From the NCBI RefSeq assembly GCF_018704125.1, contig NZ_JAGTIS010000002.1, positions 372,001 through 436,000 of the forward strand: a DNA stretch of 64,000 nucleotides, written 5' to 3'. Source of the DNA: Metapseudomonas boanensis. Lineage in GTDB: Bacteria; Pseudomonadota; Gammaproteobacteria; Pseudomonadales; Pseudomonadaceae. Both the position numbers and the translations under genes were made by a program. Positions 49,136 through 58,145 of the stretch are shown piece by piece (position 1 is the first letter of the stretch; each line of letters begins with the position of its first letter). The notes beneath the pieces are model-generated. The model was not told the DNA's origin, did no database searches, and was given only the letters and a program-made list of their open reading frames with translations.

Positions 49136-49755
49136 TTCTGCAGCCCCTTATCGTTGTAGCGGTAGGTCTTGGCCAGAATGCTCATGCGCAACTTCGAGCC
49201 ACCCTCCTGGCTCAATGGCTTGATCTCGAAATCATGCAAGGTGACGATGCGCGGCAGGCTGGCGACGCCGCTGACAAAAGTCGCTAGGTCGTGATAGCCG
49301 CCGACCACGGAAATCTGGATCGGCAACTCGATGTAGAACTGCTGAACCGACTCGGGCATGAGCTTGATCTGTTCGAACTCCAGACCACTGCCCAGGCCGG
49401 TGCGGGTGATGTCTTCGAGCAGCCCGGGCACCTCGGTATCGCTGGGCAACTGACGCAGCAAGGCGCCGAAGGAAGTTTCCATCTCCTTCATCTGCTCCTT
49501 GTAGGCCTCGAGGTTGGCCGCCTGGAAGGCTTTGGTGGCGAACTGCTGCTTGAGGGTCTCTTCCTCGGCTCGTTTCGAGTCCAACTGGAACTCGAGATCC
49601 TTCAGATGAAAGTTGTAACCAAGCGCCAGCACCAGGACCAACAACAACAGGCAGGCGATGACCTTGACCGCGATCGGCCAGGAGCCCAGGTTGTTCAGGT
49701 CGAGATCGGCCAGGTCGATCTTGCGCAAGCCATCAAGGGAGTCGGACAGGCTCAT
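49132..49755 (-). CDS. pilO: Type IV pilus assembly protein PilO
   Basis: A 207-residue bitopic inner-membrane protein: a short cytoplasmic start, one membrane segment (VIACLLLLVLVLALGY), a coiled coil (DSKRAEEETLKQQFATKAFQ) and a periplasmic ferredoxin-like domain (QFYIELPIQISVVGGYHDLA). It pairs with PilN to align the pilus machine. Its ends overlap pilN and pilP by four bases each, so translation is coupled. Confidence 0.95.
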   Translation of the reverse strand: MSLSDSLDGLRKIDLADLDLNNLGSWPIAVKVIACLLLLVLVLALGYNFHLKDLEFQLDSKRAEEETLKQQFATKAFQAANLEAYKEQMKEMETSFGALLRQLPSDTEVPGLLEDITRTGLGSGLEFEQIKLMPESVQQFYIELPIQISVVGGYHDLATFVSGVASLPRIVTLHDFEIKPLSQEGGSKLRMSILAKTYRYNDKGLQK

Positions 49756-50356
49756 TTCTTCGCTCCTTGATTAACGTCCGCAGCCTTGACGTTGACAGCT
49801 TCTTCCTCAGCCCCTGGCTGGGTCTGCTGGACGGTCAGCTGGAAAGTATTGGCCTGATCGACGGCGCCGGCTGTGATTGCCTTGACCTCGGTCAGGTTTG
49901 GCGCCATGAGCCATTCAGAGGCATCCAGGTTGCGCATCAGGTTGGAAACACGGTTGTTCGATTCGGCCGCGCCGACGATCTCGATGCTCTTGCCGGTCAT
50001 CTTCAGGCCGCTGAAGTAGACGCCGTCGGGCAGCGTTCTCACCAACTGGTCGAACACGCGACCGATTATCGGGCGGTTACCCTGCAGGTCCTGAATGATC
50101 TTCATCCGCTCCAGCAGCTGCTGGCGGCGTGTTTTCAGCTCGCTGATCTCCTTGATCCTGGCATCCAGGACGGCGATCTCCTTGCGTACGAAATCGTTGC
50201 GGGCAAGCTGGTTTTCGATTGCGCCATTGAGGTATTGGTCACCCAGAAACACCAGCCCCGCGGCCAATGCCAGCACAGCCCCCAAGGCAACCAGGAATCG
50301 CTGCTTGCGCTCCTCGCGCAGCTGCTCGCGCCAGGGGAGTAGGTTGATGCGTGCCA

Positions 50357-50357
<1 letters not shown>
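49752..50357 (-). CDS. pilN: Type IV pilus assembly protein PilN
   Basis: A 201-residue inner-membrane protein beginning MARINLLPWREQLREERKQR; the conserved INLLPWR peptide docks in PilM. A membrane segment (VALGAVLALAAGLVFLGDQYL), a coiled coil and a periplasmic domain that pairs with PilO follow. The start overlaps the pilM stop by one base (TGATG). Confidence 0.96.
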
Positions 50358-51448
<1,091 letters not shown>

Positions 51449-51527
51449 TTACGGATGATTTATGTTTTTCCACATTAAATATCAGTCTTGACAGAAGCGC
51501 AAATGGCTACCCCTGAAAAAAAACGCT

Positions 51528-51533
51528 TATAAT
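51528..51533 (+). promoter_or_regulatory. Probable -10 box of the ponA promoter
   Basis: TATAAT stands 73 bases before the ponA start in the gap shared with divergent pilM. The only good TTGACA (51488-51493) is 34 bases upstream, too far to pair with it, and the sequence 17 bases upstream (GGCTAC region) is a poor -35 box. A sigma-70 promoter with a weak -35 is the likely reading. Confidence 0.45.
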
Positions 51534-51605
51534 GTGAACGGCTTTTGCCTTTTCTAATCGCCTTCCGCTTAACTCATTCTTTTACTTGGAAATCCACAAG
51601 CCTTG

Positions 51606-54026
51606 ATGCGCCTGCTGAAGTTTTTCTGGTGGTCCTTCGTTGCCGTTTTCTGTGGGCTGTTGCTCAGTTTCAGCGGCGCTTACCTCTATCTGAGCCCCAC
51701 CCTGCCCTCTGTCGAATCGCTGCGCAGCATCCAACTGCAGATCCCCCTGCGCGTATACAGCGGCGACGGCAAACTGATCGCTGAATTCGGCGAGATGCGC
51801 CGCTCCCCCGTGCGCTTCGCCGACATCCCCCCGGACTTCATCCAGGCCCTGCTGGCCGCCGAAGACGACAATTTCGCGAACCATTATGGCGTCGACGTTA
51901 CCAGCCTTATGCGCGCTGCCACTCAATTATTGAAGAGCGGCCACATCCAGACTGGCGGAAGCACCATCACCATGCAGGTGGCAAAGAACTACTTCCTGAC
52001 CAGCGAAAGAAGTTTCTCTAGAAAGATCAATGAAATACTGCTTGCACTGCAGATTGAGCGGGAACTCAGCAAAGACGAGATCCTTGAACTTTATGTGAAC
52101 AAGATCTATCTCGGGAACCGTGCATACGGAATCGAAGCGGCGGCGCAAGTCTATTACGGCAAGTCCATTCGCGATATCAGTCTGGCGCAGATGGCCATGA
52201 TCGCAGGCTTGCCCAAGGCCCCCTCGCGCTTCAACCCGCTGGTCAACCCGACGCGCAGCAAAGAACGCCGCGACTGGATCCTCGGCCGGATGTTCAAGCT
52301 CGGTCGCATCGACGAAGCACGCTACCAACAGGCTATCAACGAGCCCATCGACGCCAGCTACCATGTGCCGACGCCGGAGCTCGCAGCCCCTTACATCGCC
52401 GAGATGGCGCGTGCCGAGATGGTGGGACGCTACGGCAGCGATGCCTACACCGAAGGTTTCCGGGTTACCACCACAGTCCCCAGCAACCTGCAGGAAGCCG
52501 CCAACGAATCCCTGCGCCAGGGCTTGCTGGACTATGACCAGCGCCACGGCTATCGCGGCCCCGAAAGCCGTCTGCCCGGCATGACCCGTGAAACCTGGCT
52601 GCAGGAACTGGCCAAGCAGAAAAACCTCGGCGGCCTGGAGCCAGCCATCGTCACCCAGGTCGAGAACAGCGGCGTACTGGTCCTGACCCGCAGCGGCCAG
52701 GAAGAAGCCGTGAGCTGGGACAGCATGAAGTGGGCACGACCCTTCCTCAACACCAACAGCCTCGGTCCTCGCCCACAGCGCCCCGCAGACGTAACCCAGG
52801 TCGGAGACCTGATTCGAGTCCAGCGTAAAGCCGATGGCAGCCTGAACTTCGTGCAACTCCCGGCAGCCCAGAGTGCCCTGGTATCGCTGGACCCGGAAAA
52901 CGGCGCCATTCGTGCACTGGTCGGTGGCTTCTCCTTCGAACAGAGCAACTACAACCGCGCCGTCCAGGCCAAGCGCCAGCCCGGCTCCAGCTTCAAACCG
53001 TTCCTGTATAGCGCCGCCCTGGACAACGGCTTCACTGCCGCCAGCCTGGTCAACGATGCCCCCATCGTCTTCCAGGAAGCCGGCATGGAAGAAGCCTGGC
53101 GCCCCAAGAACGACAACAACACCTTCCTCGGCCCGATTCGCCTGCGCGAGGCCCTGTACAAGTCGCGCAACCTGGTATCGATCCGTGTGCTTCAGGCTAT
53201 CGGTATCGACTACGCGCTGAACTACGTCAGCCGCTTCGGTTTCAACAAGGAAGATCTGCCGCGAAACCTTTCGCTGGCCCTCGGCACCGCCAACCTGACC
53301 CCGCTGGAAATCGCCGGCGGCTGGAGTGCTTTCGCCAATGGCGGCTACAAGGTTCAGCCCTACCTGATCGAGCGTATCGAAAGCCGCGACGGCAAGCTCC
53401 TGTTCACCGCCAACCCGCCACGCGTCCCGCAGGCAGAACCGCTGCCCGATACCGCAGCCCAACCCATGGCCGCACCGGATACCCAACTGTCCACGAATGC
53501 CGCACCAACCCCCGTAGCTGCCGAGCGAATCATCGACCCACGTACCACCTACATCCTCAACAGCATGCTGCAGGATGTGATCAAGCGCGGTACTGGCCGT
53601 CGAGCCCTGTCCATGGGCCGGGGGGACATCGCCGGCAAGACCGGTACCACCAACGAATCCAAGGACAGCTGGTTCTCAGGCTACAACGCCGACTTCGTCA
53701 CCACCGTCTGGGTAGGCTTCGACCAACCGGAAAGCCTCGGCCGTCACGAGTACGGCGGAACCGTCGCGCTGCCGATCTGGATGGACTTCATGAGCACCGC
53801 GCTGAAGGACAAGCCGGCGCATGCACAGGCCGAGCCGCCGGGTCTGCTGACCCTACGTATCGACCCGCTCAGCGGACGCGCCGCCACGCCCGGCACGCCG
53901 AACGCGTTCTTCGAGCTCTTCAAGAGTGAAGATACCCCGCCACCCATGAGTGAGCTGGAGCCCGGCCTCGCGATTCCTGGCAGCCCACTGCCGGCCGACG
54001 AGGCTGCACCAATCGATCTTTTCTAA
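51606..54026 (+). CDS. ponA: Penicillin-binding protein 1A (bifunctional)
   Basis: An 806-residue class A PBP. One N-terminal membrane segment (FFWWSFVAVFCGLLLSF) is followed by the transglycosylase domain (AAEDDNFANHYGVDVTSLMR, then GGSTITMQVAKNYFL), an OB-like insert, and the transpeptidase domain with the active-site Ser461 in SSFK and KTGTT around Lys678. It polymerises and cross-links peptidoglycan at the periplasmic face. It stands between pilM (divergent) and the malic enzyme (convergent) as in P. aeruginosa. An in-frame TTG directly before the ATG is not needed. Confidence 0.97.
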   Translation: MRLLKFFWWSFVAVFCGLLLSFSGAYLYLSPTLPSVESLRSIQLQIPLRVYSGDGKLIAEFGEMRRSPVRFADIPPDFIQALLAAEDDNFANHYGVDVTSLMRAATQLLKSGHIQTGGSTITMQVAKNYFLTSERSFSRKINEILLALQIERELSKDEILELYVNKIYLGNRAYGIEAAAQVYYGKSIRDISLAQMAMIAGLPKAPSRFNPLVNPTRSKERRDWILGRMFKLGRIDEARYQQAINEPIDASYHVPTPELAAPYIAEMARAEMVGRYGSDAYTEGFRVTTTVPSNLQEAANESLRQGLLDYDQRHGYRGPESRLPGMTRETWLQELAKQKNLGGLEPAIVTQVENSGVLVLTRSGQEEAVSWDSMKWARPFLNTNSLGPRPQRPADVTQVGDLIRVQRKADGSLNFVQLPAAQSALVSLDPENGAIRALVGGFSFEQSNYNRAVQAKRQPGSSFKPFLYSAALDNGFTAASLVNDAPIVFQEAGMEEAWRPKNDNNTFLGPIRLREALYKSRNLVSIRVLQAIGIDYALNYVSRFGFNKEDLPRNLSLALGTANLTPLEIAGGWSAFANGGYKVQPYLIERIESRDGKLLFTANPPRVPQAEPLPDTAAQPMAAPDTQLSTNAAPTPVAAERIIDPRTTYILNSMLQDVIKRGTGRRALSMGRGDIAGKTGTTNESKDSWFSGYNADFVTTVWVGFDQPESLGRHEYGGTVALPIWMDFMSTALKDKPAHAQAEPPGLLTLRIDPLSGRAATPGTPNAFFELFKSEDTPPPMSELEPGLAIPGSPLPADEAAPIDLF

Positions 54027-54038
54027 GCACGACGGACA

Positions 54039-54069
54039 CCTGCTGGAGCAAGCTGCTTGCTCCAGCAGG
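54039..54069. terminator. Perfect 14-base-pair hairpin downstream of ponA
   Basis: CCTGCTGGAGCAAG pairs exactly with CTTGCTCCAGCAGG over a three-base loop, 12 bases past the ponA stop. It is not followed by a T run. It sits directly before a second hairpin with T/A tracts, so it may protect the mRNA 3' end or be an exonuclease barrier rather than the terminator itself. Confidence 0.6.
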
Positions 54070-54077
54070 ATGAGCAG

Positions 54078-54113
54078 CCAATAAAAAACCCGCCTAAGCG
54101 GGTTTTTTATTGG
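54078..54113. terminator. Bidirectional rho-independent terminator between ponA and malic enzyme
   Basis: CCAATAAAAAACCCGC and GCGGGTTTTTTATTGG form a 16-base-pair stem with a CTAA loop. The GC core followed by a T run in both directions makes it a terminator for ponA (plus) and for the malic enzyme gene (minus), whose stop is at 54122. Confidence 0.92.
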
Positions 54114-54121
54114 CTGGAGGA

Positions 54122-55390
54122 TCAACCGTTGAACACGTCATCCACCGACTTCAGCGGATAGTGCTTCGGATACGGCAGAGTCGCCACGCCGGACTCGATC
54201 GCGGCTTTGGCCACGGCATCGGACACCACCGTAATCAGACGCTTGTCCATCGGCTTCGGAATGATGTACTCACGACCAAACTCCAGGGAACCCACGCCGT
54301 AGGCATCGCAGACGTCCTTTGGCACCGGCAGCTTGGCGAGGTCACGCAGCGCCAGGGCAGCGGCAATCTTCATCTCTTCGTTGATACGGGTCGCGCGAAC
54401 GTCCAGAGCACCACGGAAGATGAAAGGGAACCCAAGTACGTTGTTGACCTGGTTCGGGTAGTCGGAACGACCGGTCGCCATGATCACGTCTTCGCGGGTC
54501 GCATGCGCCAGCTCCGGAGCAATCTCCGGATCCGGGTTGGAGCAGGCGAACACGATCGGGCTCGGCGCCATGCGCTTGAGGTCTTCCGCACTCAGCAGGT
54601 TGGCACCCGACAGGCCGACGAACACATCTGCACCGTCGAGCGCTTCAGACAGGGTGCGCTTGTCGGTCTCGTGGGCGAAAACGGCCTTGTACTGGTTCAG
54701 GTCGTCGCGGCCAGCGTGGATAACGCCTTTGCGGTCGATCATGAAGATGTTTTCGACCTTGGCGCCCATGCTCACCAGCAGCTTCATGCAGGAGATCGCT
54801 GCAGCACCGGCACCGAGGCAGACGATCTTGGCCTCGGCCAGGTTCTTGCCGGCGATTTCCAGCGCATTGAGCATTCCGGCTGCGGTCACGATGGCGGTGC
54901 CGTGCTGGTCATCGTGGAACACCGGGATGTCACACTGTTCAATCAGGGTGCGCTCGATCTCGAAGCACTCGGGCGCCTTGATGTCTTCCAGGTTGATGCC
55001 GCCGAAGGTGATGGAAATGCGCTTGACAGTGTCGATGAAGGCTTGCGGGCTTTCTGCGTCGACTTCGATGTCGAAAACATCGATGCCGGCGAAACGCTTG
55101 AACAGCACGCCCTTACCTTCCATCACCGGCTTGGAGGCCAGCGGCCCGAGGTTGCCCAGACCGAGAATAGCGGTGCCGTCGGAGATCACTGCCACCAGAT
55201 TACCCTTGCCCGTGTACTTGTAGGCCAGCTCGGGATCGCGTGCGATTTCACGCACCGGCTCGGCGACACCCGGGCTATAAGCCAGCGACAGGTCGCGGGC
55301 AGTGGCGGTCGGCTTGGTCAGCTCGACGCTCAGTTTTCCGGGGCGGGGCTGGGCGTGGTATTCGAGAGCGGCAGTTTTCAGATCAGACAT
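54122..55390 (-). CDS. maeB: Malic enzyme (NAD(P)-dependent, short form)
   Basis: A 422-residue enzyme converting malate to pyruvate and CO2. The start is the ATG at 55390 (MSDLKTAALEYHAQPRPGKL) with GGAAATG upstream; the frame continues to 55534 but that extension has no homology. Family motifs are SLAYSPGVAEP, ILGLGNLGPLASKPVMEGKG, FHDDQHGTAIVTAAGMLNAL and GAGAAAISCMKLL. It has only the catalytic part, without the C-terminal phosphotransacetylase-like domain of long MaeB, so cofactor preference is not certain. Confidence 0.93.
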   Translation of the reverse strand: MSDLKTAALEYHAQPRPGKLSVELTKPTATARDLSLAYSPGVAEPVREIARDPELAYKYTGKGNLVAVISDGTAILGLGNLGPLASKPVMEGKGVLFKRFAGIDVFDIEVDAESPQAFIDTVKRISITFGGINLEDIKAPECFEIERTLIEQCDIPVFHDDQHGTAIVTAAGMLNALEIAGKNLAEAKIVCLGAGAAAISCMKLLVSMGAKVENIFMIDRKGVIHAGRDDLNQYKAVFAHETDKRTLSEALDGADVFVGLSGANLLSAEDLKRMAPSPIVFACSNPDPEIAPELAHATREDVIMATGRSDYPNQVNNVLGFPFIFRGALDVRATRINEEMKIAAALALRDLAKLPVPKDVCDAYGVGSLEFGREYIIPKPMDKRLITVVSDAVAKAAIESGVATLPYPKHYPLKSVDDVFNG

Positions 55391-55490
55391 TTTGGCATTT
55401 CCGCTTTTGCTGTGTGACAGACGTGACGGGCGAGCATACGCAAGATGCTGGGGGCTAACAAGACCGTTCAGCCACCCGACGTCAAGCCCT

Positions 55491-56942
55491 CTAGCGTACG
55501 ACTTTAAGCCAGTCCCCTGGACGCGGCTCGCCAATTGGATACAAATTATTAAGCAATCGGATACGATTTTCCAGATCGACTTTTTCCCCCGGCAGGCCGC
55601 TGTCCCGGACGATGCTGGCGATACTCTGCCCCGCCTGCACCTGGATCAAGTGAAGGCGCAAAGGCTGGGCCAGCGCCAACTCATCCTTGCGCAGAGGACG
55701 AAAGCTCTTGATCACTGCCATGAAGTTCGCATCCTGGCTTTCCAGCGATGCTCGACCACGGATAGCACCGACGAACAAGTAAGCCTTGCCCTCCTTGTAA
55801 ATGACAGCAACGCGCCGCGCCGGACTGCCTGGCAGCACGGCCGCGTGCCCCTGCAATCCCTCCTGCTGCAGAGGTTCCTCCATGGCCAGACGCTGTCCAG
55901 CGGCCTTCTGCCGGAGGAACTCGGCCGGCGGCACACTGGGCTTTGGTCCGGCGAGAGTCATGGCAATGAAAGCCTGCTGATCAGCACTGTGCGTGATCAA
56001 CGCATCCGGTCGATTGACCACACCCCAGCCCTCAGGGAAGCGCAGGGTGAACCCCAGCTCGGCGTGATAGAACTGTTGACCCCGGCGCACGCCGGTCTCG
56101 GCCGAGTCGCCGAAAGGCAAGCCCTCCAACTGTTTGAGGAAAGTCTCGCGATTGACCAACTGGTTGCCGCCAACGAGGGCCTTGGCAGGCCCAACGACCT
56201 GCTGCAGGCGGGTGTCGTTGTCCGGGTGGCTGTCGAATATCCCATGGTAGCCGGAGGGCGGCGGCGCCTGCCCCTTGCGCTTCGCCTGATCACGGGCAAA
56301 GTCTTCTTGGTTCTTCAACACTTTGACCACTTCGATCATCGCTTGCGGGTCGTAACCGCTACGCTCCAGATATTGCGCCCCCAGACCGTCAGCCTCCAAC
56401 TCCATGTCACGCCCGTAGCCACGGACAAAGGCCGTGCCCAGCACATTGGTCAGATCGCCTGCGGCGCCAACGCCGGTGCCGATCGCAACTGCCTGACCGA
56501 AGATGTTCCAGGCCGTGGACTGGCTCTGCTGCTGCACGCTGTGGCGCGCGGTGACATGCCCGACCTCATGGCCCAGGACCGCTGCCAATTCAGCTTCGGA
56601 GTTCAGGTAGGCCAGCAGGCCGCGATGTATATAGATGTAACCGCCGGGCACCGCGAAGGCGTTGATGTCCGGCGAGTCGACGACCGTGAAGCGGTAATCC
56701 AGATTGCTGCGATGGCTATGGCGGGCGACCCGCTGCCCCACCTGCTGCACATAGGTTTGCAGCTTTTCGTCGGCGTAGCGCGGGTATTGCCTGGCGATTT
56801 CCTGACTATAGCGATGCCCGAGATCCAGCTCCTGCTGTTCGCTCATCATCACGAAATTGGTCCGGCCGGTTGCCGGGTTGACCGCGCAACCGACCAGCAG
56901 TGACGGAATCAGCAGCGCCAAGGGGAGGGCAAACCATCTCAT
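55491..56942 (-). CDS. M48-family metallopeptidase lipoprotein
   Basis: A 483-residue protein with a lipobox (LLVGC, lipid Cys19), so it is exported and lipidated. The zinc site HEVGH is at residues 125-129 in LGHEVGHVTARH, with the third ligand in MELEADGLGAQYLERSGYD, and DINAFAVPGGYIYIHRGL stands before it. The last third has a LysM-like stretch (QVQAGQSIASIVRDSGLPGE). Similar Pseudomonas proteins resemble BepA, which controls outer-membrane protein quality. Its start overlaps the end of the nuclease gene, so they are co-transcribed. Confidence 0.9.
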   Translation of the reverse strand: MRWFALPLALLIPSLLVGCAVNPATGRTNFVMMSEQQELDLGHRYSQEIARQYPRYADEKLQTYVQQVGQRVARHSHRSNLDYRFTVVDSPDINAFAVPGGYIYIHRGLLAYLNSEAELAAVLGHEVGHVTARHSVQQQSQSTAWNIFGQAVAIGTGVGAAGDLTNVLGTAFVRGYGRDMELEADGLGAQYLERSGYDPQAMIEVVKVLKNQEDFARDQAKRKGQAPPPSGYHGIFDSHPDNDTRLQQVVGPAKALVGGNQLVNRETFLKQLEGLPFGDSAETGVRRGQQFYHAELGFTLRFPEGWGVVNRPDALITHSADQQAFIAMTLAGPKPSVPPAEFLRQKAAGQRLAMEEPLQQEGLQGHAAVLPGSPARRVAVIYKEGKAYLFVGAIRGRASLESQDANFMAVIKSFRPLRKDELALAQPLRLHLIQVQAGQSIASIVRDSGLPGEKVDLENRIRLLNNLYPIGEPRPGDWLKVVR

Positions 56943-57739
56943 GGGAGTACCTCGAGCATTGACGCGTGAGTCAGGGGAAGCATCCAGCGTGATTGTCCTG
57001 TTTTTACGCCGCGCCCGCGCGAGCGGTCAATCACCCAGCCACGCGCCTCGATCCGGCGCCCGACCAACCCTTGCAGCGCCCCGACATCGAACTGCCGCAG
57101 CAGCCGGGGTTCGACGCGCAAGACCAAGGGCCCCTCGAGTTGCACCCAAAGCCCATCGCGATTGCGCTGGACCGCTGAAACGCGCCCCTGCAGCAAGGCA
57201 AAACCGCCCTGGCGCAACTGCCAGGGGGATTGCCATGGAGGCTGCCGCCAGATACCACGACCGCCCATGCGGGCCTGACGCTCAGCGACCCCCTGACAAT
57301 CACTGAGCGCAGAATTCGGAGCGATCGCCACTCTGAGCCCCAGCCCATCGGCCAGCATGCGCTCTTCCAGGTTGCGCCCCTGGCTGTCGTAGAGATGAGC
57401 GAGGGTTCGGCCGTAGCGATCCTTCGGCTCTCGCCCGATACGTAAGCCGACCTGCCCTCGACTCTCCTGCACGAGTGCCTGCAAGCGTTTACGCGCAGCT
57501 TCGGCGTAAGGCTCCGCCGGCTTTCCCTTACGCGCTAACTCTGGCGCATTCAGACCAATCAGACGGACACTTCGGCCATCGACCAGGCGCAGAGTGTCGC
57601 CGTCGATGACTTTTTCGACTTTATAGGTAGGAAGCTTGCCCGGAACCGGGCAGGCAGCCAGCAATGGAAGACTGCTGGCCAGAAAAAAGAAAAAGGCGCC
57701 TATCAGAGGCGCCTTTTTCGTCAGCGGGGACCGGGTCAT
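56939..57739 (-). CDS. Secreted thermonuclease-like protein (SNase domain)
   Basis: A 266-residue protein with an N-terminal signal that ends in a possible lipobox (SLPLLAAC, Cys30). The staphylococcal nuclease fold follows, with KVIDGDTLRLVDG, VRLIGLNAPEL and EPKDRYGRTLAHLY, which carry the calcium-binding Asp residues and catalytic Arg/Glu. A second small beta domain makes up the last 80 residues. The start is the ATG at 57739 with GGGAAGG upstream. Codons 8-17 lie on top of the rpmE terminator stem. It overlaps the M48 peptidase gene by four bases. Confidence 0.9.
   Translation of the reverse strand: MTRSPLTKKAPLIGAFFFFLASSLPLLAACPVPGKLPTYKVEKVIDGDTLRLVDGRSVRLIGLNAPELARKGKPAEPYAEAARKRLQALVQESRGQVGLRIGREPKDRYGRTLAHLYDSQGRNLEERMLADGLGLRVAIAPNSALSDCQGVAERQARMGGRGIWRQPPWQSPWQLRQGGFALLQGRVSAVQRNRDGLWVQLEGPLVLRVEPRLLRQFDVGALQGLVGRRIEARGWVIDRSRGRGVKTGQSRWMLPLTHASMLEVLP
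57690..57719 (-). terminator. rpmE terminator inside the start of the nuclease gene
   Basis: On the minus strand an 11-base-pair stem (AAAAAGGCGCC/GGCGCCTTTTT) with a seven-base loop is followed by CTTTTTTC. It lies about 47 bases after the rpmE stop but within codons 8-17 of the nuclease gene. It should end most rpmE transcripts and lower transcription of the nuclease and M48 genes from the rpmE promoter. Confidence 0.85.
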
Positions 57740-57765
57740 TCGACCTTCCCAGGCTGCTCGGCCAA

Positions 57766-57978
57766 TTACTTGGCGCCGAACACACCAAAACGCTGCTTGA
57801 AGCGGTCGATACGGCCGCCGGTGTCCAGGACTTTCTGCTTGCCGGTGTAGAACGGATGGCACTCGGAGCACACGTCCAGGCTGATATTCTTGCCCAGGGT
57901 GGAACGGGTCTTGATCACGTTGCCGCAGCTGCAGGTAGCTTCGAGCGCAACGTATTCGGGATGGATTTCCGGTTTCAT
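57766..57978 (-). CDS. rpmE: Ribosomal protein L31 (zinc-binding form)
   Basis: A 70-residue protein of the 50S subunit. It has the zinc ligands CSC (residues 16 and 18) and CSEC (37 and 40), so it is the C+ type, which is replaced by a C- paralog under zinc starvation in some bacteria. [19 protein letters not shown] is the usual start. GAGGATCAACC precedes the ATG. It is divergent from priA, an order conserved in pseudomonads. Confidence 0.97.
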   Translation of the reverse strand: MKPEIHPEYVALEATCSCGNVIKTRSTLGKNISLDVCSECHPFYTGKQKVLDTGGRIDRFKQRFGVFGAK

Positions 57979-58145
57979 TGGTTGATCCTCAGGTCTGGCG
58001 TGCCGCCACCCGACCCTATGTCGAGCACCGCACGGAAACAGGCGGCGGATGATACCAGAGTGATAGGGCGTTGCAAGACACAGGCCACGCCGGCTGTCGC
58101 GCTGCGCCATGTTAAGATCGCGCCTCCCGCAGAAGGACCACACGC

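Noticed and set aside
51488-51533. TTGACA and TATAAT as one sigma-70 promoter for ponA
   Set aside because: The boxes are 34 bases apart, twice the usual spacing. Only the -10 box is kept as a weak call.
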